Assembly: GCF_004923205.2 (NCBI RefSeq)
Contig: NZ_SELD02000018.1
Span: 62,001-126,000 of the forward strand
Length of the DNA stretch: 64,000 bases
Direction: 5' to 3'
Source: Paracoccus aeridis
Lineage (GTDB): Bacteria; Pseudomonadota; Alphaproteobacteria; Rhodobacterales; Rhodobacteraceae
The position numbers and the translations under genes were made by a program. Under the pieces are notes generated by a model. That model was not told the DNA's origin, did no database searches, and worked only from the letters and a program-made list of their open reading frames with translations. This document shows, piece by piece, positions 10,616 to 21,036 of this stretch. Numbering within the stretch: position 1 is the stretch's first letter; each line of letters starts with the position of its first letter.

Positions 10616-12319
10616 ATGAAGATCAGAACCCTGCTGCTGGGCGCCGCCGCCACGGTGGCGATGACCCCCGCCGCCTTCGCCGAGCGCGGCAGCGACGGGC
10701 AGGTCAACATCCTGTACTACCAGGCCATTTCCACGATGAACCCGTACCTGTCGTCGGGCACCAAGGACATCGAGGCCGGATCGCTCGTCCTCGAGCCGCT
10801 GGCGGGCTACGACGAGACGGGCAAGATGTTCCCGCGCCTCGTGACCGAGCTGCCGACGCTCGAGAACGGCGGCATCGCCGAGGACTTCAAGTCGGTCACA
10901 TGGAAGCTGATCCCGGGCTTGAAATGGTCCGACGGCACCCCCTTCACGTCCGAGGACGTGAAGTTCACGGCCGAGTACTGCATGAACCCCGAAGGGGGCT
11001 GCGCGCAGCTGGCGAAATACGACGGCATCGAGAAGGTCGAGGCGGTCGATCCGACCACGGTCAAGGTCACGTTCAGGGATCCCAAGCCCTTCCCGTTCAC
11101 GGCCTTCGTGGGCTCTGAATCCCCGATCGTCCAGAAGGCGCAGTTCACGCCCTGCATGGGCGCCGCGGCAGCCTCCTGCACGGACGCGAACTTCAGGCCG
11201 ATCGGCACCGGCCCGTTCCGCGTGACCGAGTTCCGCACCAACGACGTCGTGCAGCTTGAAGCCAACCCGGAATACCGCGACCCGGCCAAGCCCGCCTTCG
11301 CGACGGTGACGCTGAAGGGCGGCGGCGACGCGGCCGCGGCCGCCCGCGCCGTGCTGGAAACGGGCGAGTTCGACTATGCCTGGAACACCCAGATCTCGCC
11401 CGAGGTCCAGGCCCAGATGGAAAGCGGCGGCACCGGCAAGTTCATCACCGCCTTCGGCACCCTGGTCGAGCGGCTGGAGATGAACTGGACCGACGCCTCG
11501 CCCAACCTGCCGGAAGGCGAGCGGTCCACCAAGGCCCATCCGAACCCCTTCCTGTCGGACGTGAACGTGCGCCGCGCGCTCAGCATGGCGATCGACCGCA
11601 ACCTGCTGGTCGAGATCGGCTACGGGCAGGCCGGTCGCCCGACCTGCAACCTGGTGCCCGCGCCCGACCCCTATGCCTCGACCGACAACACCGGCTGCCT
11701 GACGCAGGACATCGAGGGCGCCAAGAAGCTGCTGGACGAGGCCGGCTGGGTTCCCGGCGCGGACGGCGTGCGTGAAAAGGACGGCCGGCGACTGAGCCTG
11801 GTCTACCAGACCTCGGTCAACCCGATCCGGCAGGACTTCCAGTCGCTGATCAAGCAGTGGTGGTCGGAAATCGGCGTCGAGGCCGAGCTGAAGACGATCG
11901 ACGCCTCGGTCTTCTTCGGCGGCGACGCGGGCTCGCCCGACACGCTGGAAAAGTTCTATGCCGACGTGCAGATGTACGCCAACAACTTCCCGGGCACCGA
12001 CCCGGAAGCCTACCTGTCCATGTACACCTGCGACAAGGCGCCGAGCCCGGAGAACCAGTGGCAGGGCGAGAACAACAACCGCTACTGCGACCCCGAGTAC
12101 GACAGGATGGTGGCCGAACTGTCGCGCACGGCGGGCATCGAGGAACGCGGCGCCCTCGCCCGCAAGCTCAATGACATGCTGACGAAGGACAGCATGACCG
12201 TCGTTCCGCTGGTCGATCGCGGCCGCCTGTCGGCGCAGTCGAACACGCTGGGCGGCGTGGTCCTGAACACCTGGGACAGCGAGCTGTGGAACGCGAGCGA
12301 CTGGTACCGCATGAAATGA
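10616..12319 (+). CDS. ABC transporter substrate-binding protein, family 5 (copy 1)
   Basis: 567-residue periplasmic solute-binding protein of the oligopeptide/dipeptide class. The ATG at 10616 has AAGGAG 6 nt upstream and begins a Sec signal peptide (MKIRTLLLGAAATVAMTPAAFA, cleavage before ERG). Family 5 features include LVLEPLAGYDETGKMFPRL and LKWSDGTPFTSEDVKFT. Several cysteines (EYCMNPEGGC, CMGAAAASC) suggest disulfides. Most of the chain can be aligned with the next gene by eye. Length is slightly above the 500-540 usual for DppA/OppA. Ligand unknown; neighbouring amidohydrolase and FAD oxidase suggest a peptide-like or N-acylated amino acid. Confidence 0.92.
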   Translation: MKIRTLLLGAAATVAMTPAAFAERGSDGQVNILYYQAISTMNPYLSSGTKDIEAGSLVLEPLAGYDETGKMFPRLVTELPTLENGGIAEDFKSVTWKLIPGLKWSDGTPFTSEDVKFTAEYCMNPEGGCAQLAKYDGIEKVEAVDPTTVKVTFRDPKPFPFTAFVGSESPIVQKAQFTPCMGAAAASCTDANFRPIGTGPFRVTEFRTNDVVQLEANPEYRDPAKPAFATVTLKGGGDAAAAARAVLETGEFDYAWNTQISPEVQAQMESGGTGKFITAFGTLVERLEMNWTDASPNLPEGERSTKAHPNPFLSDVNVRRALSMAIDRNLLVEIGYGQAGRPTCNLVPAPDPYASTDNTGCLTQDIEGAKKLLDEAGWVPGADGVREKDGRRLSLVYQTSVNPIRQDFQSLIKQWWSEIGVEAELKTIDASVFFGGDAGSPDTLEKFYADVQMYANNFPGTDPEAYLSMYTCDKAPSPENQWQGENNNRYCDPEYDRMVAELSRTAGIEERGALARKLNDMLTKDSMTVVPLVDRGRLSAQSNTLGGVVLNTWDSELWNASDWYRMK

Positions 12320-12367
12320 TCGCGGCCTGACCGCGATGATCCGGCCGCGCGCGTCCCGTGCGGCCGG
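12319..12367 (+). repeat. Two intercistronic hairpins between the binding-protein genes
   Basis: Hairpin 1: ATCGCGG / CCGCGAT with a 5-nt loop (12319-12337), starting at the stop codon of copy 1. Hairpin 2: CCGGCCGC / GCGGCCGG with an 11-nt loop (12341-12367). Neither is followed by a T-run, so mRNA 3'-end protection or partial attenuation is more likely than full termination. Confidence 0.5.
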
Positions 12368-12403
12368 GCAGTCCTCAACCCATCAAGCCGCAAAGGGCCC
12401 ACC

Positions 12404-14104
12404 ATGAACACCAGAGCACTCCTTCTTGCCGGCGCCGCCGTGACCGCCTTCTCCTCTGCCGCCCATGCCGAGCGCGGCGCGCAGGGGCAACTGAACATGA
12501 TCTTCTGGCAGGCCCCGAGCACGCTGAACCTGTACCTGTCCACGGGCACCAAGGACATCACCGCCGCGTCGCTGGTGCTGGAGCCGCTCGCCAACTTCGA
12601 CGCCAAGGGCGACCTGGTGGCGAAGCTCGCGGCCGAGATCCCGACGCTGGAAAACGGGGGCGTGGCGCAGGACGGAAAGTCGATCACCTGGAAGCTGAAG
12701 GACGGCGTGAAGTGGTCGGACGGCACGCCCCTGACCGCCGAGGACGTCAAGTTCACCGCCGAATACTGCATGGACGAAAGCGGCGGCTGTGCCCAGGCCG
12801 CGAAGTTCACCGGCATCTCGTCGGTCGAGGTCGTGGACCCGCTGACCGTGAAGATCAACTTTACCGAGGCCCGGCCCTACCCCTATTCCGCCTTCGTGGG
12901 CGGGCAGGCGCCGATCATCCAGAAGGCGCAGTTCCAGGACTGCACCGGCGAGCGCGCCCCGACCTGCACCCAGCAGAACTTCGGCCCGATCGGCACCGGC
13001 CCGTTCCGCGTGACCGCGTTCCGCACCAACGACGTGGCCACGTTCGAGGCGAACCCCGAATACCGCGAGGCCGACAAGCCCGCCTTCGCGACCGTCAACC
13101 TGAAGGGCGGCGGCGATTCCGCCGGCGCGGCGCGCGCGGTGCTTGAGACCGGCGAATACGACTATGCCTGGAACATGCAGCTCGCGCCCGAGACGATGGG
13201 CCAGATGGTTGCGGCAGGGCGGGGCGACTTCCCGACCGCGTTCGGCGCACAGGTCGAGCACATCTTCCTGAACCTGACCGACCCCTCGCCGCAGCTGCCC
13301 GAGGGCGAGCGGTCCACGGTGGCCCACCCGCACCCGATCCTCAGCGACATCAAGGTGCGGCAGGCGCTGTCCAAGGCGATCGACCGGCAGCTCCTGACGG
13401 AAATCGGCTACGGCGAGACCGGCCGCGCGACCTGCGACGTAATCAACGCGCCCGAGGCCTTCGCGTCGAACACGCAGGACTGCATGGCGCAGGACATCGA
13501 GGGCGCTAAGGCGCTTCTGGACGAGGCCGGCTGGACCGTCGGCGGCGACGGCATCCGCGAGAAGGACGGGCGCAAGCTGCAGCTGCTGTTCCAGACCTCG
13601 GTCAACCCGGTCCGGCAGGACTACCAGGCGCTCATCAAGCAGTGGTGGGCCGAGATCGGCGTGGGGACCGAGCTGAAGACCGTGGACGCGGCGGTCTATT
13701 TCGGGACCGACCCGGGCTCGCCCGACACGATCAACAAGTTCTATGCCGACGTCGAGATGTTCACCGACGTCTACGAGGGCACCGATCCGGGCACCTTCCT
13801 GGCCGAGCGCGCCTGCTCCAAGATCCCGGCGCCCTCGAACCAGTGGCAGGGCGAGAACACCGGCCGCTACTGCGATCCGGCCTACGACGCGCTGATCGAC
13901 GAGATGGGCGAGACGTCGGACCCCGCCCGCCGAGCCGAGCTTGCCAAGCAGATGAACGCGATGCTCACGACGCAGTCCATGGCGATGCTGCCGCTGACGT
14001 GGCGCGGCCGCGTGTCGGCCGTGTCGAACTCGCTCGCCGGTTTCGAGATGAACCCGTGGGACACCGAACTGTGGAACGTGGCCGACTGGACCCGCGCGCA
14101 GTGA
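12404..14104 (+). CDS. ABC transporter substrate-binding protein, family 5 (copy 2)
   Basis: 566 residues, paralogue of the preceding binding protein and obviously a tandem duplication product: same signal-peptide layout (MNTRALLLAGAAVTAFSSAAHA, cleavage before ERG), same EYCMDESGGC cysteine motif, same GEYDYAWNMQLAPE region and same C-terminal WDTELWNVADW (WDSELWNASDW in copy 1). Differences are spread through the chain, so the copies have diverged rather than being identical. It presumably feeds the same permease pair. Two binding proteins for one importer usually broaden the ligand range (family knowledge); which ligands is not visible. Confidence 0.92.
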   Translation: MNTRALLLAGAAVTAFSSAAHAERGAQGQLNMIFWQAPSTLNLYLSTGTKDITAASLVLEPLANFDAKGDLVAKLAAEIPTLENGGVAQDGKSITWKLKDGVKWSDGTPLTAEDVKFTAEYCMDESGGCAQAAKFTGISSVEVVDPLTVKINFTEARPYPYSAFVGGQAPIIQKAQFQDCTGERAPTCTQQNFGPIGTGPFRVTAFRTNDVATFEANPEYREADKPAFATVNLKGGGDSAGAARAVLETGEYDYAWNMQLAPETMGQMVAAGRGDFPTAFGAQVEHIFLNLTDPSPQLPEGERSTVAHPHPILSDIKVRQALSKAIDRQLLTEIGYGETGRATCDVINAPEAFASNTQDCMAQDIEGAKALLDEAGWTVGGDGIREKDGRKLQLLFQTSVNPVRQDYQALIKQWWAEIGVGTELKTVDAAVYFGTDPGSPDTINKFYADVEMFTDVYEGTDPGTFLAERACSKIPAPSNQWQGENTGRYCDPAYDALIDEMGETSDPARRAELAKQMNAMLTTQSMAMLPLTWRGRVSAVSNSLAGFEMNPWDTELWNVADWTRAQ

Positions 14105-14112
14105 CACCCCGT

Positions 14113-14140
14113 CGGACCCGGGCCCCCCGGCCCGGGTCCG
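14113..14140 (+). repeat. Strong intercistronic hairpin between binding protein and permease genes
   Basis: Perfect 12-bp stem CGGACCCGGGCC / GGCCCGGGTCCG with a CCCC loop, 8 bp after the stop of the second binding-protein gene and 55 bp before the permease start. There is no T-run. It is the position and type of element that keeps binding-protein mRNA more abundant than permease mRNA in ABC importer operons. Confidence 0.6.
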
Positions 14141-14195
14141 CCATCCCGGCCCGCGACCAAGCGTCCGCGACGCCCGACCGGAGACCAAGGACCCG

Positions 14196-15203
14196 ATGCT
14201 GACTTACGCTGTGCGGCGGATCATGCTGGCGATACCGACGCTGCTTTTCATCTCGCTGGTGATCTTCCTGCTGCTGGAACTGTCCCCGGGCGACCCCCTG
14301 GGGGACGTGCCCCTGACGGTGCCCCCCGAGGTCAAGGAGAAGATGCGCGAGGCGCTTGGCCTGGGCCAGGCCTGGTACATCCGCTATGTCCTGTGGCTGA
14401 AGCAGTTCTTCTGGGTCGAGCCGCTGCACTGGTTCGACCAGGTGTTCGGCACCGACTTCAGCCGGGGCGCGCAGCGGATCATCAGCTTCCAGTCGCGCAG
14501 CCCCGTGTTCGACGTGATCGCCGAGCGGATCCCGCAGACGCTCAAGGTCGTGGGCTTCAGCTATCTCGTCGGCGTGCTGATCGCGATCCCGATCGGGATC
14601 ATCTCGGCTTACCGGCAGTATTCGTGGTTCGACCAGCTCGGCACCTTCGTGTCGATGGTCGGCTTCTCGATGCCCACCTTCTTCACGGGCGTCGTGTTCA
14701 TCATCGTCTTCGCCGTGAACCTGCAGTGGTTCCCGTCGATCTACGACACCACGCTGAAGGTCACCGACTGGAACAGCTTCCTGCAGCAGGTGCGGCAGAT
14801 GGCGATGCCGGTGACGGTGCTCGCGCTCTACAACGCGGCGCAGATCAGCCGCTTCATGCGCGCCTCGATGCTGGACAACCTCGGGCAGGACTACGTCCGC
14901 ACGGCCCGCGCCAAGGGCCTGTCGGAACGAACGGTCGTGCTGAAGCACGTGCTGCGGAACAGCCTGATCCCGGTCGTGACCGTGATCGCGCTGGGGCTGC
15001 CCGCGGTCTTCGGCGGCGCGATCATCACCGAGCAGGTGTTCAAGGTGAACGGCCTGGGCCAGCTTCTGATCTCGGCCATCCATTCGAACGACATCCCGAT
15101 GGTGCTGACGCTGACCTTCATCTTCGCCATCCTGATCGTCGTCTTCACCCTGATCGCCGACATCCTGTACGGCATCCTCGACCCCCGGATCCGCTATGAT
15201 TGA
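14196..15203 (+). CDS. ABC transporter permease, DppB type
   Basis: 335-residue inner-membrane permease with about six transmembrane helices, beginning MLTYAVRRIMLAIPTLLFIS. The C-terminal half carries the EAA loop (ARAKGLSERTVVLKHVLRNS) that docks on the ATPase, followed by PVVTVIALGLPAVFGGAIITE. It belongs to the DppB/OppB class. The last 8 bp overlap the start of the second permease, so the pair is coupled. Confidence 0.93.
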   Translation: MLTYAVRRIMLAIPTLLFISLVIFLLLELSPGDPLGDVPLTVPPEVKEKMREALGLGQAWYIRYVLWLKQFFWVEPLHWFDQVFGTDFSRGAQRIISFQSRSPVFDVIAERIPQTLKVVGFSYLVGVLIAIPIGIISAYRQYSWFDQLGTFVSMVGFSMPTFFTGVVFIIVFAVNLQWFPSIYDTTLKVTDWNSFLQQVRQMAMPVTVLALYNAAQISRFMRASMLDNLGQDYVRTARAKGLSERTVVLKHVLRNSLIPVVTVIALGLPAVFGGAIITEQVFKVNGLGQLLISAIHSNDIPMVLTLTFIFAILIVVFTLIADILYGILDPRIRYD

Positions 15204-16206
15204 CAAGGCCCAAGAAACCGCCCGCAACGAGGCGGAGCTGATCCGCGAGACGGCCTCGAACGCGCCCACGCCCGCGGCCGGGATGCTGCCGCCCGACCAG
15301 CCGGTCTCGACGGTGAACACGACGCCTGCCAGCCGCAGCCAGTGGCGCGACGTGTGGCGCCAGTTCCGGCGTCACCGGGGCGCGATGGTGGCGCTGGTCC
15401 TGTTCACCGGAATCGTGCTGTTCGTGACGATCGGCCCCTACATCTGGACGATCGACGCGACCTACGTGGACATCCGCGCCCGCAACCAGAGCTTCAGCGC
15501 CGCCCACCCGCTGGGGACCGACCAGCTTGGCCGCGACATGCTGGCGCGGCTGATGAAGGGCGGGCAGGTGTCGCTGGCCGTCGGGCTGACCGCGATGCTG
15601 ATCGCGGTGACGCTGGGCAGCCTGATCGGCATCCTGTCGGGCTTCTTCCGCCGCCTCGACGCGCCGCTGATGCGGATGACAGAGCTGTTCCTCGCGCTGC
15701 CCCTGCTGCCGCTTCTGCTGCTGATGGTGACGCTGTTCCGCGAGCCGCTGAGCCAGGCGATGGGGCCCGGCCTCGGCACCTTCCTGCTGATCGTGACCGC
15801 CATCGGCGCGACCAGCTGGATGCAGGCCGCCCGGATCGTGCGCGGCGACGTGCTGGGCCTGAAGGAACGCGAGTTCATCCTGGCCGCCCGGTCCATCGGC
15901 ACCCCCAACTTCCGCATGATGACGCGGCACGTGCTGCCGAACGTGCTGTCCCCGATCATGGTGGCGGCGACGCTCGGGATCGCGACCGCGATTATCACGG
16001 AATCGGCGCTGTCCTTCCTGGGCCTCGGCTTCCCGCCGGACTTCCCGACCTGGGGTCGCCTTCTCTACGACGCGATCGAGCAGATGCAGATGTATCCCTG
16101 GCGGGTGATCCTGCCCGGCATCTTCATCTCGCTGACGGTGCTGACGGTGAACTACATCGGCGACGGGCTGCGCGATGCGATGGATCCGCGGATCCGCGGC
16201 CGCTGA
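15196..16206 (+). CDS. ABC transporter permease, DppC type
   Basis: 336 residues. A hydrophilic N-terminal extension of about 60 residues precedes the first helix (GAMVALVLFTGIVLFVTIG); then comes the DppC-type HPLGTDQLGRDMLARL motif and the EAA loop (ARSIGTPNFRMMTRHVLPN). It pairs with the upstream permease and the double ATPase to form a complete importer. The N-terminal extension is longer than in E. coli DppC. A hairpin terminator begins 6 bp after the stop codon. Confidence 0.93.
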   Translation: MIDKAQETARNEAELIRETASNAPTPAAGMLPPDQPVSTVNTTPASRSQWRDVWRQFRRHRGAMVALVLFTGIVLFVTIGPYIWTIDATYVDIRARNQSFSAAHPLGTDQLGRDMLARLMKGGQVSLAVGLTAMLIAVTLGSLIGILSGFFRRLDAPLMRMTELFLALPLLPLLLLMVTLFREPLSQAMGPGLGTFLLIVTAIGATSWMQAARIVRGDVLGLKEREFILAARSIGTPNFRMMTRHVLPNVLSPIMVAATLGIATAIITESALSFLGLGFPPDFPTWGRLLYDAIEQMQMYPWRVILPGIFISLTVLTVNYIGDGLRDAMDPRIRGR

Positions 16207-16212
16207 GACATG

Positions 16213-16239
16213 GAAAGGGCGCCCTTGCGGCGCCCTTTC
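16213..16239. terminator. Bidirectional hairpin terminator between convergent genes
   Basis: Perfect 11-bp stem GAAAGGGCGCC / GGCGCCCTTTC with loop CTTGC. It sits between the permease stop (16206) and the thiamine pyrophosphokinase stop (16240), so it can serve both converging transcripts. T-runs are short (the TTTC arm followed by TCATT on the plus side). Confidence 0.75.
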
Positions 16240-16890
16240 TCATTGCAGCGCGACGAGCGCCGCCGGCAAATGTTCCTTCGGCAGGATCACGAGGCACGGG
16301 CCGTCGAGGGCGAGCCGCACAGGCCCGGTCACCTCGTTGGACGTGCCGACCCGCTCTGCCGGGGCCAGCTCCACCCCGTCGATCGGCCAGCGCAGGCCTT
16401 CGCTGGTGCCGGTGACGCGGCCAAAGGGCATCAGCGACAACCTTGCCCCGGCGGGCAGGTCCAGCGCCAGCCGGGACGGCGCGGCAAAGACCACGTCCGC
16501 AGCCCCGACCACCACGCACGAAGGATGCGGCCTGCGGCACAGCGTCGACAGCACCGCCAGCGCGTGATCCATCCGGGGGGCCGCAAAGCCGAGCGCGAGG
16601 ACGAACGGCGCGTCGATGTTGCGCAGGCACTTGTCGAAATCGGTGCTGTCCTGCTCGGCGATCCGGTGCAGCCGCTCCGCCGGGATCGCGGCGCGGGCGG
16701 CGTCGCCGATGCTGTCGAAGTCCCCCACGACCGCATCGGGCATCAGCCCCAGCGCCAGCGCCGTGTCAGCCCCGCCGTCCGCCGCCATCACCACCGGCGC
16801 CAGCGCCACGGCGGCGGCCGCATCGACGGCCAGCACGTCGCCGCCGCCGATCAGCGTCACGGGGCGGTCGCTGCGAAACAGCGGCGTCAC
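16240..16890 (-). CDS. thiN: Thiamine diphosphokinase
   Basis: 216 residues; transfers pyrophosphate from ATP to thiamine to make thiamine diphosphate. Signature elements are VMAADGGADTALALG, VVGDFDSIG and EQDSTDFDKCL, followed by the C-terminal beta-sandwich region. The GTG at 16890 was chosen because it gives a four-base overlap (GTGA) with the stop of the upstream DUF2842 gene and places the Rossmann start (VTLIGGG) near the N-terminus; the frame remains open to 17019 but the additional residues look like shadow sequence. Thiamine diphosphate is the cofactor of the transketolase encoded at 32128 and of 2-oxoacid dehydrogenases. Confidence 0.88.
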   Translation of the reverse strand: MTPLFRSDRPVTLIGGGDVLAVDAAAAVALAPVVMAADGGADTALALGLMPDAVVGDFDSIGDAARAAIPAERLHRIAEQDSTDFDKCLRNIDAPFVLALGFAAPRMDHALAVLSTLCRRPHPSCVVVGAADVVFAAPSRLALDLPAGARLSLMPFGRVTGTSEGLRWPIDGVELAPAERVGTSNEVTGPVRLALDGPCLVILPKEHLPAALVALQ

Positions 16891-17093
16891 TTGCCGGTGC
16901 TGTGGAACACCCGCCTGAACGGGATCGCCCAGAGGAACGCGAGCAAGACATACAGCGGCACCTCTGCCCAGATCGGCAGCCTGCCCCAGCGGTCGTCGAT
17001 CCAGTTCAGGAACCACCACGCCGCGATCAGATAGACCGGCAGCCAGACGACCAGAAGGAACAGCGCCCAGCGCTTGCGGCGTTGCAGGTCCAT
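16887..17093 (-). CDS. DUF2842 small membrane protein
   Basis: 68 residues with two hydrophobic segments (ALFLLVVWLPVYLIAAWWF and VPLYVLLAFLWAIPF) and short charged ends; matches the DUF2842 pattern found in Rhodobacterales and relatives next to purA. Function unknown. It starts 4 bp after the purA stop and its stop overlaps the thiN start, so the three form one unit. Confidence 0.75.
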   Translation of the reverse strand: MDLQRRKRWALFLLVVWLPVYLIAAWWFLNWIDDRWGRLPIWAEVPLYVLLAFLWAIPFRRVFHSTGK

Positions 17094-17097
17094 CGGA

Positions 17098-18390
<1,293 letters not shown>

Positions 18391-18488
18391 TCCAAGATCC
18401 TTCGCGTCAACCCGGCGGCGGTATAGCCGCAGGCGGGCCGCGCGGAAAGCGCCGAAAACGCGCGTCCCTGCCCGGCGCGGGGGACACG

Positions 18489-18517
18489 TTGCGCCGTTAT
18501 CGCTAACTTCCTATGTC
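18489..18517 (+). promoter_or_regulatory. Candidate edd promoter with a near-palindromic operator in its spacer
   Basis: A -35-like TTGCGC (18489-18494) and a -10-like TATGTC (18512-18517) are separated by 17 bp. The spacer holds GTTATCGCTAAC (18496-18507), a palindrome apart from one symmetric pair, with the central-CG shape of LacI-family operators. Repression of edd by a sugar-acid-responsive regulator is inferred. Confidence 0.5.
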
Positions 18518-18546
18518 TTGAGGCAGCGCCCATCGGGGGAACCGCC

Positions 18547-20349
18547 ATGCTCAACGACACCATCGCCCGCGTCACCGACCGGATCCGCGAACGCTCGGCC
18601 GACCGCCGCGCCACCTACCTGTCCACCGTCGCCCGTTCGGCCGAGAACGGACCGCGGCGCGCCCATCTCAGTTGCGGCAACCAGGCCCACGCCTATGCCG
18701 CGATGGACGACAAGGCCGACATGGCGCTGACCGCGCGTCCCAACATCGGCATCGTCACGGCCTACAACGACATGCTGTCGGCGCATCAGCCCTATGAGCG
18801 CTATCCCGACCTGATCCGCCGCGCCGCCCACCGGGCGGGCGCCACGGCGCAGGTGGCGGGCGGCGTGCCCGCCATGTGCGACGGCGTCACCCAGGGGCGC
18901 GCGGGGATGGAGCTGTCGCTCTTTTCCCGCGACGTGATCGCGATGGCGGCGGGGGTCGCGATGTCGCACGACACCTTCGATTCGGCCGTGTGGCTCGGGA
19001 TCTGCGACAAGATCGTCCCGGGCCTCGTCATCGCCGCCGCGACCTTCGGTCATGTCCCGGCCGTGTTCCTGCCGGGCGGCCCGATGCCCTCGGGCCTGCC
19101 CAACGACGAAAAGGCCCGCGTGCGCGAGGATTTCGCCGCCGGCCGCGTCGGCCGCGACAAGCTGATGGAGGCCGAGATGGCGTCCTACCACTCGCCCGGC
19201 ACCTGCACCTTCTACGGCACGGCGAACAGCAACCAGATGCTGATGGAGTTCATGGGCCTGCACCTGCCGGGCGCGAGCTTCGTCAACCCGAACACGCCGA
19301 TGCGCGAGGCGCTGACGGTCGCGGGCGTGACGCGGGCCGCGCAGATCACGCGGCTGGGGAACGACTACATCCCGGTCAGCGCGATCCTCGATGAACGCGC
19401 CTTCGTCAACGGGATGGTCGGGCTGATGGCGACGGGCGGGTCCACGAACCACGTCATCCACCTGCCCGCGATGGCGCGGGCGGCGGGGATCCTGATCGAC
19501 CTGCAGGATTTCCACGACCTCAGCCAGGTGACCCCGCTGCTGGCGCGGGTCTATCCGAACGGCCTCGCCGACGTGAACCACTTCCACGCGGCGGGCGGGC
19601 TGGGCTTCCTTATCGGGCAGCTTCTGTCGGCGGGACTGCTGCACGAGGATGTCACCACGATCGCGGGCGAGGGCCTTGGCCGCTACACCACGGAGCCGAA
19701 GCTGACGGATGCCGGGATCGAGTGGGTGGACGGCCCCGGCGCGTCGCTCAACGACCGCATCGTGCGCCCGGCGGCAAGTCCGTTCGCGGCCACCGGGGGC
19801 CTGCACATGCTCGCGGGCAATCTCGGCCGCGCGGTCATCAAGGTGTCGGCGGTGAAGCCCGAACTGCACGTGGTCGAGGCGCGCGCCCGGGTCTTCGACG
19901 ACCAGAACCAGGTGAAGGCCGCGTTCCAGGCGGGCGAATTCACCGGGGATACCGTCGTCGTCGTCCGCTTCCAGGGGCCGCGCGCGAACGGCATGCCGGA
20001 ACTTCACAGCCTGACGCCGACCCTGTCGGTCCTGCTGGACCGCGGCCTGCGGGTCGCGCTGGTCACGGACGGGCGCATGTCGGGCGCGTCGGGCAAGGTG
20101 CCGGCCGCGATCCATGCCACGCCCGAAGCGGCGGCGGGCGGACCGCTCGCCCGGCTCCGCGACGGCGACCTCGTCCGGGTGGACGCGGTGGCGGGGACGC
20201 TCGACTGCCTCGAGCCGGACTTCGCCACCCGCACCCCGGCGACCTACGACCCCGCCCCCAGCGCGCACGGCATGGGCCGCGAACTGTTCGAGGCGTTCCG
20301 CGCCCATGTCGGCCCCGCCGACGAAGGCGCGGGCATCGCGGTCAGGTGA
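18547..20349 (+). CDS. edd: Phosphogluconate dehydratase
   Basis: 600 residues. First enzyme of the Entner-Doudoroff branch: 6-phosphogluconate to 2-keto-3-deoxy-6-phosphogluconate. IlvD/Edd-family iron-sulfur enzyme; cysteines of the expected blocks are in [20 protein letters not shown] and [14 protein letters not shown], and the C-terminal [18 protein letters not shown] block is intact. The ATG at 18547 follows GGGGGA. The aldolase gene eda, often next to edd, is not in the window. A LacI-type operator candidate lies in the promoter. Confidence 0.96.
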   Translation: MLNDTIARVTDRIRERSADRRATYLSTVARSAENGPRRAHLSCGNQAHAYAAMDDKADMALTARPNIGIVTAYNDMLSAHQPYERYPDLIRRAAHRAGATAQVAGGVPAMCDGVTQGRAGMELSLFSRDVIAMAAGVAMSHDTFDSAVWLGICDKIVPGLVIAAATFGHVPAVFLPGGPMPSGLPNDEKARVREDFAAGRVGRDKLMEAEMASYHSPGTCTFYGTANSNQMLMEFMGLHLPGASFVNPNTPMREALTVAGVTRAAQITRLGNDYIPVSAILDERAFVNGMVGLMATGGSTNHVIHLPAMARAAGILIDLQDFHDLSQVTPLLARVYPNGLADVNHFHAAGGLGFLIGQLLSAGLLHEDVTTIAGEGLGRYTTEPKLTDAGIEWVDGPGASLNDRIVRPAASPFAATGGLHMLAGNLGRAVIKVSAVKPELHVVEARARVFDDQNQVKAAFQAGEFTGDTVVVVRFQGPRANGMPELHSLTPTLSVLLDRGLRVALVTDGRMSGASGKVPAAIHATPEAAAGGPLARLRDGDLVRVDAVAGTLDCLEPDFATRTPATYDPAPSAHGMGRELFEAFRAHVGPADEGAGIAVR

Positions 20350-20473
20350 CGGAAGGCCCCGCCGGTCCGACCGGCGCGGGCGGGTTCACCACGCGCGGCA
20401 CCTGCCGGCTGCGCAGCAGCGGGCGGCGGGCGGGGGCCGAGGCGGTTCGCCGGGTCAAGCGGGGCGCGGCAGC

Positions 20474-20860
20474 CTACTTCAGCTTGGTCCAGGTCTGCGC
20501 CTTGCAGATCAGCCCGCCCGCGACGCAGCCCGACAGCTTCATCGACGTGCCGCCGACGGTCGCCTTGCCGTTGTAGACCTTGTCGTTGGCGGGCCGCCAC
20601 ACCTGCCCCTCGTAGTTGCCGCCGCCGGTCGCCTTCATGCTGCGGACGATCTGCTTGCCGACATTGGGGGACGCGTATTCCGCCCCGGCCTTGTAGGTCT
20701 TGACGATCGTGCCGCAGAAGGCGCCGCCGCAGGGCGCGATGCTGACGATCGCAAGCGCGCCCTCGTCGGCCTGCGTCTGCCATATCCCCTCGATCGGGTC
20801 GGCGGCCATCGCGGCCGACGCCGACAGCGCGAAAGCGGCGGCGAGTGCGAGTGTCTTCAT
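20474..20860 (-). CDS. Secreted DUF2147 protein
   Basis: 128 residues: signal peptide MKTLALAAAFALSASAAMA, cleavage before ADP, then a DUF2147 domain with GIWQTQ near the start and the family GKQIVRSMKATGGGNYEGQV block. Four cysteines (APCGGAFC and GCVAGGLIC) could form two disulfides in the periplasm. The start at 20860 has GGGAGGGA upstream. Function of DUF2147 is not established. It converges with edd (124 bp between stops) and is divergent from hisA. The edd-side gap holds only a weak 7-bp stem (20360-20376) with no T-run. Confidence 0.82.
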   Translation of the reverse strand: MKTLALAAAFALSASAAMAADPIEGIWQTQADEGALAIVSIAPCGGAFCGTIVKTYKAGAEYASPNVGKQIVRSMKATGGGNYEGQVWRPANDKVYNGKATVGGTSMKLSGCVAGGLICKAQTWTKLK

Positions 20861-21036
20861 GGTGGTCCCTCCCGTGATCCTTGGCGAAAGCAGGCCCGGG
20901 CGCGCCGATTCCCGCAAGCGTGACGTAGGGTCCCGCCGCCGCCCGCCGTCGCAGGGCAGCGGCTTTCCCCGGCGGCCCCGCTGTGGCAAGGGGGGCCGCG
21001 ACGCCGGTCGCCCGGCCGCATCGAAGGAGCCGCGAG

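Noticed and set aside
20360-20376. CGCCGGT-CCG-ACCGGCG stem between edd and the DUF2147 gene
   Set aside because: Short stem with a 3-nt loop and no T-run; not enough to call a terminator.
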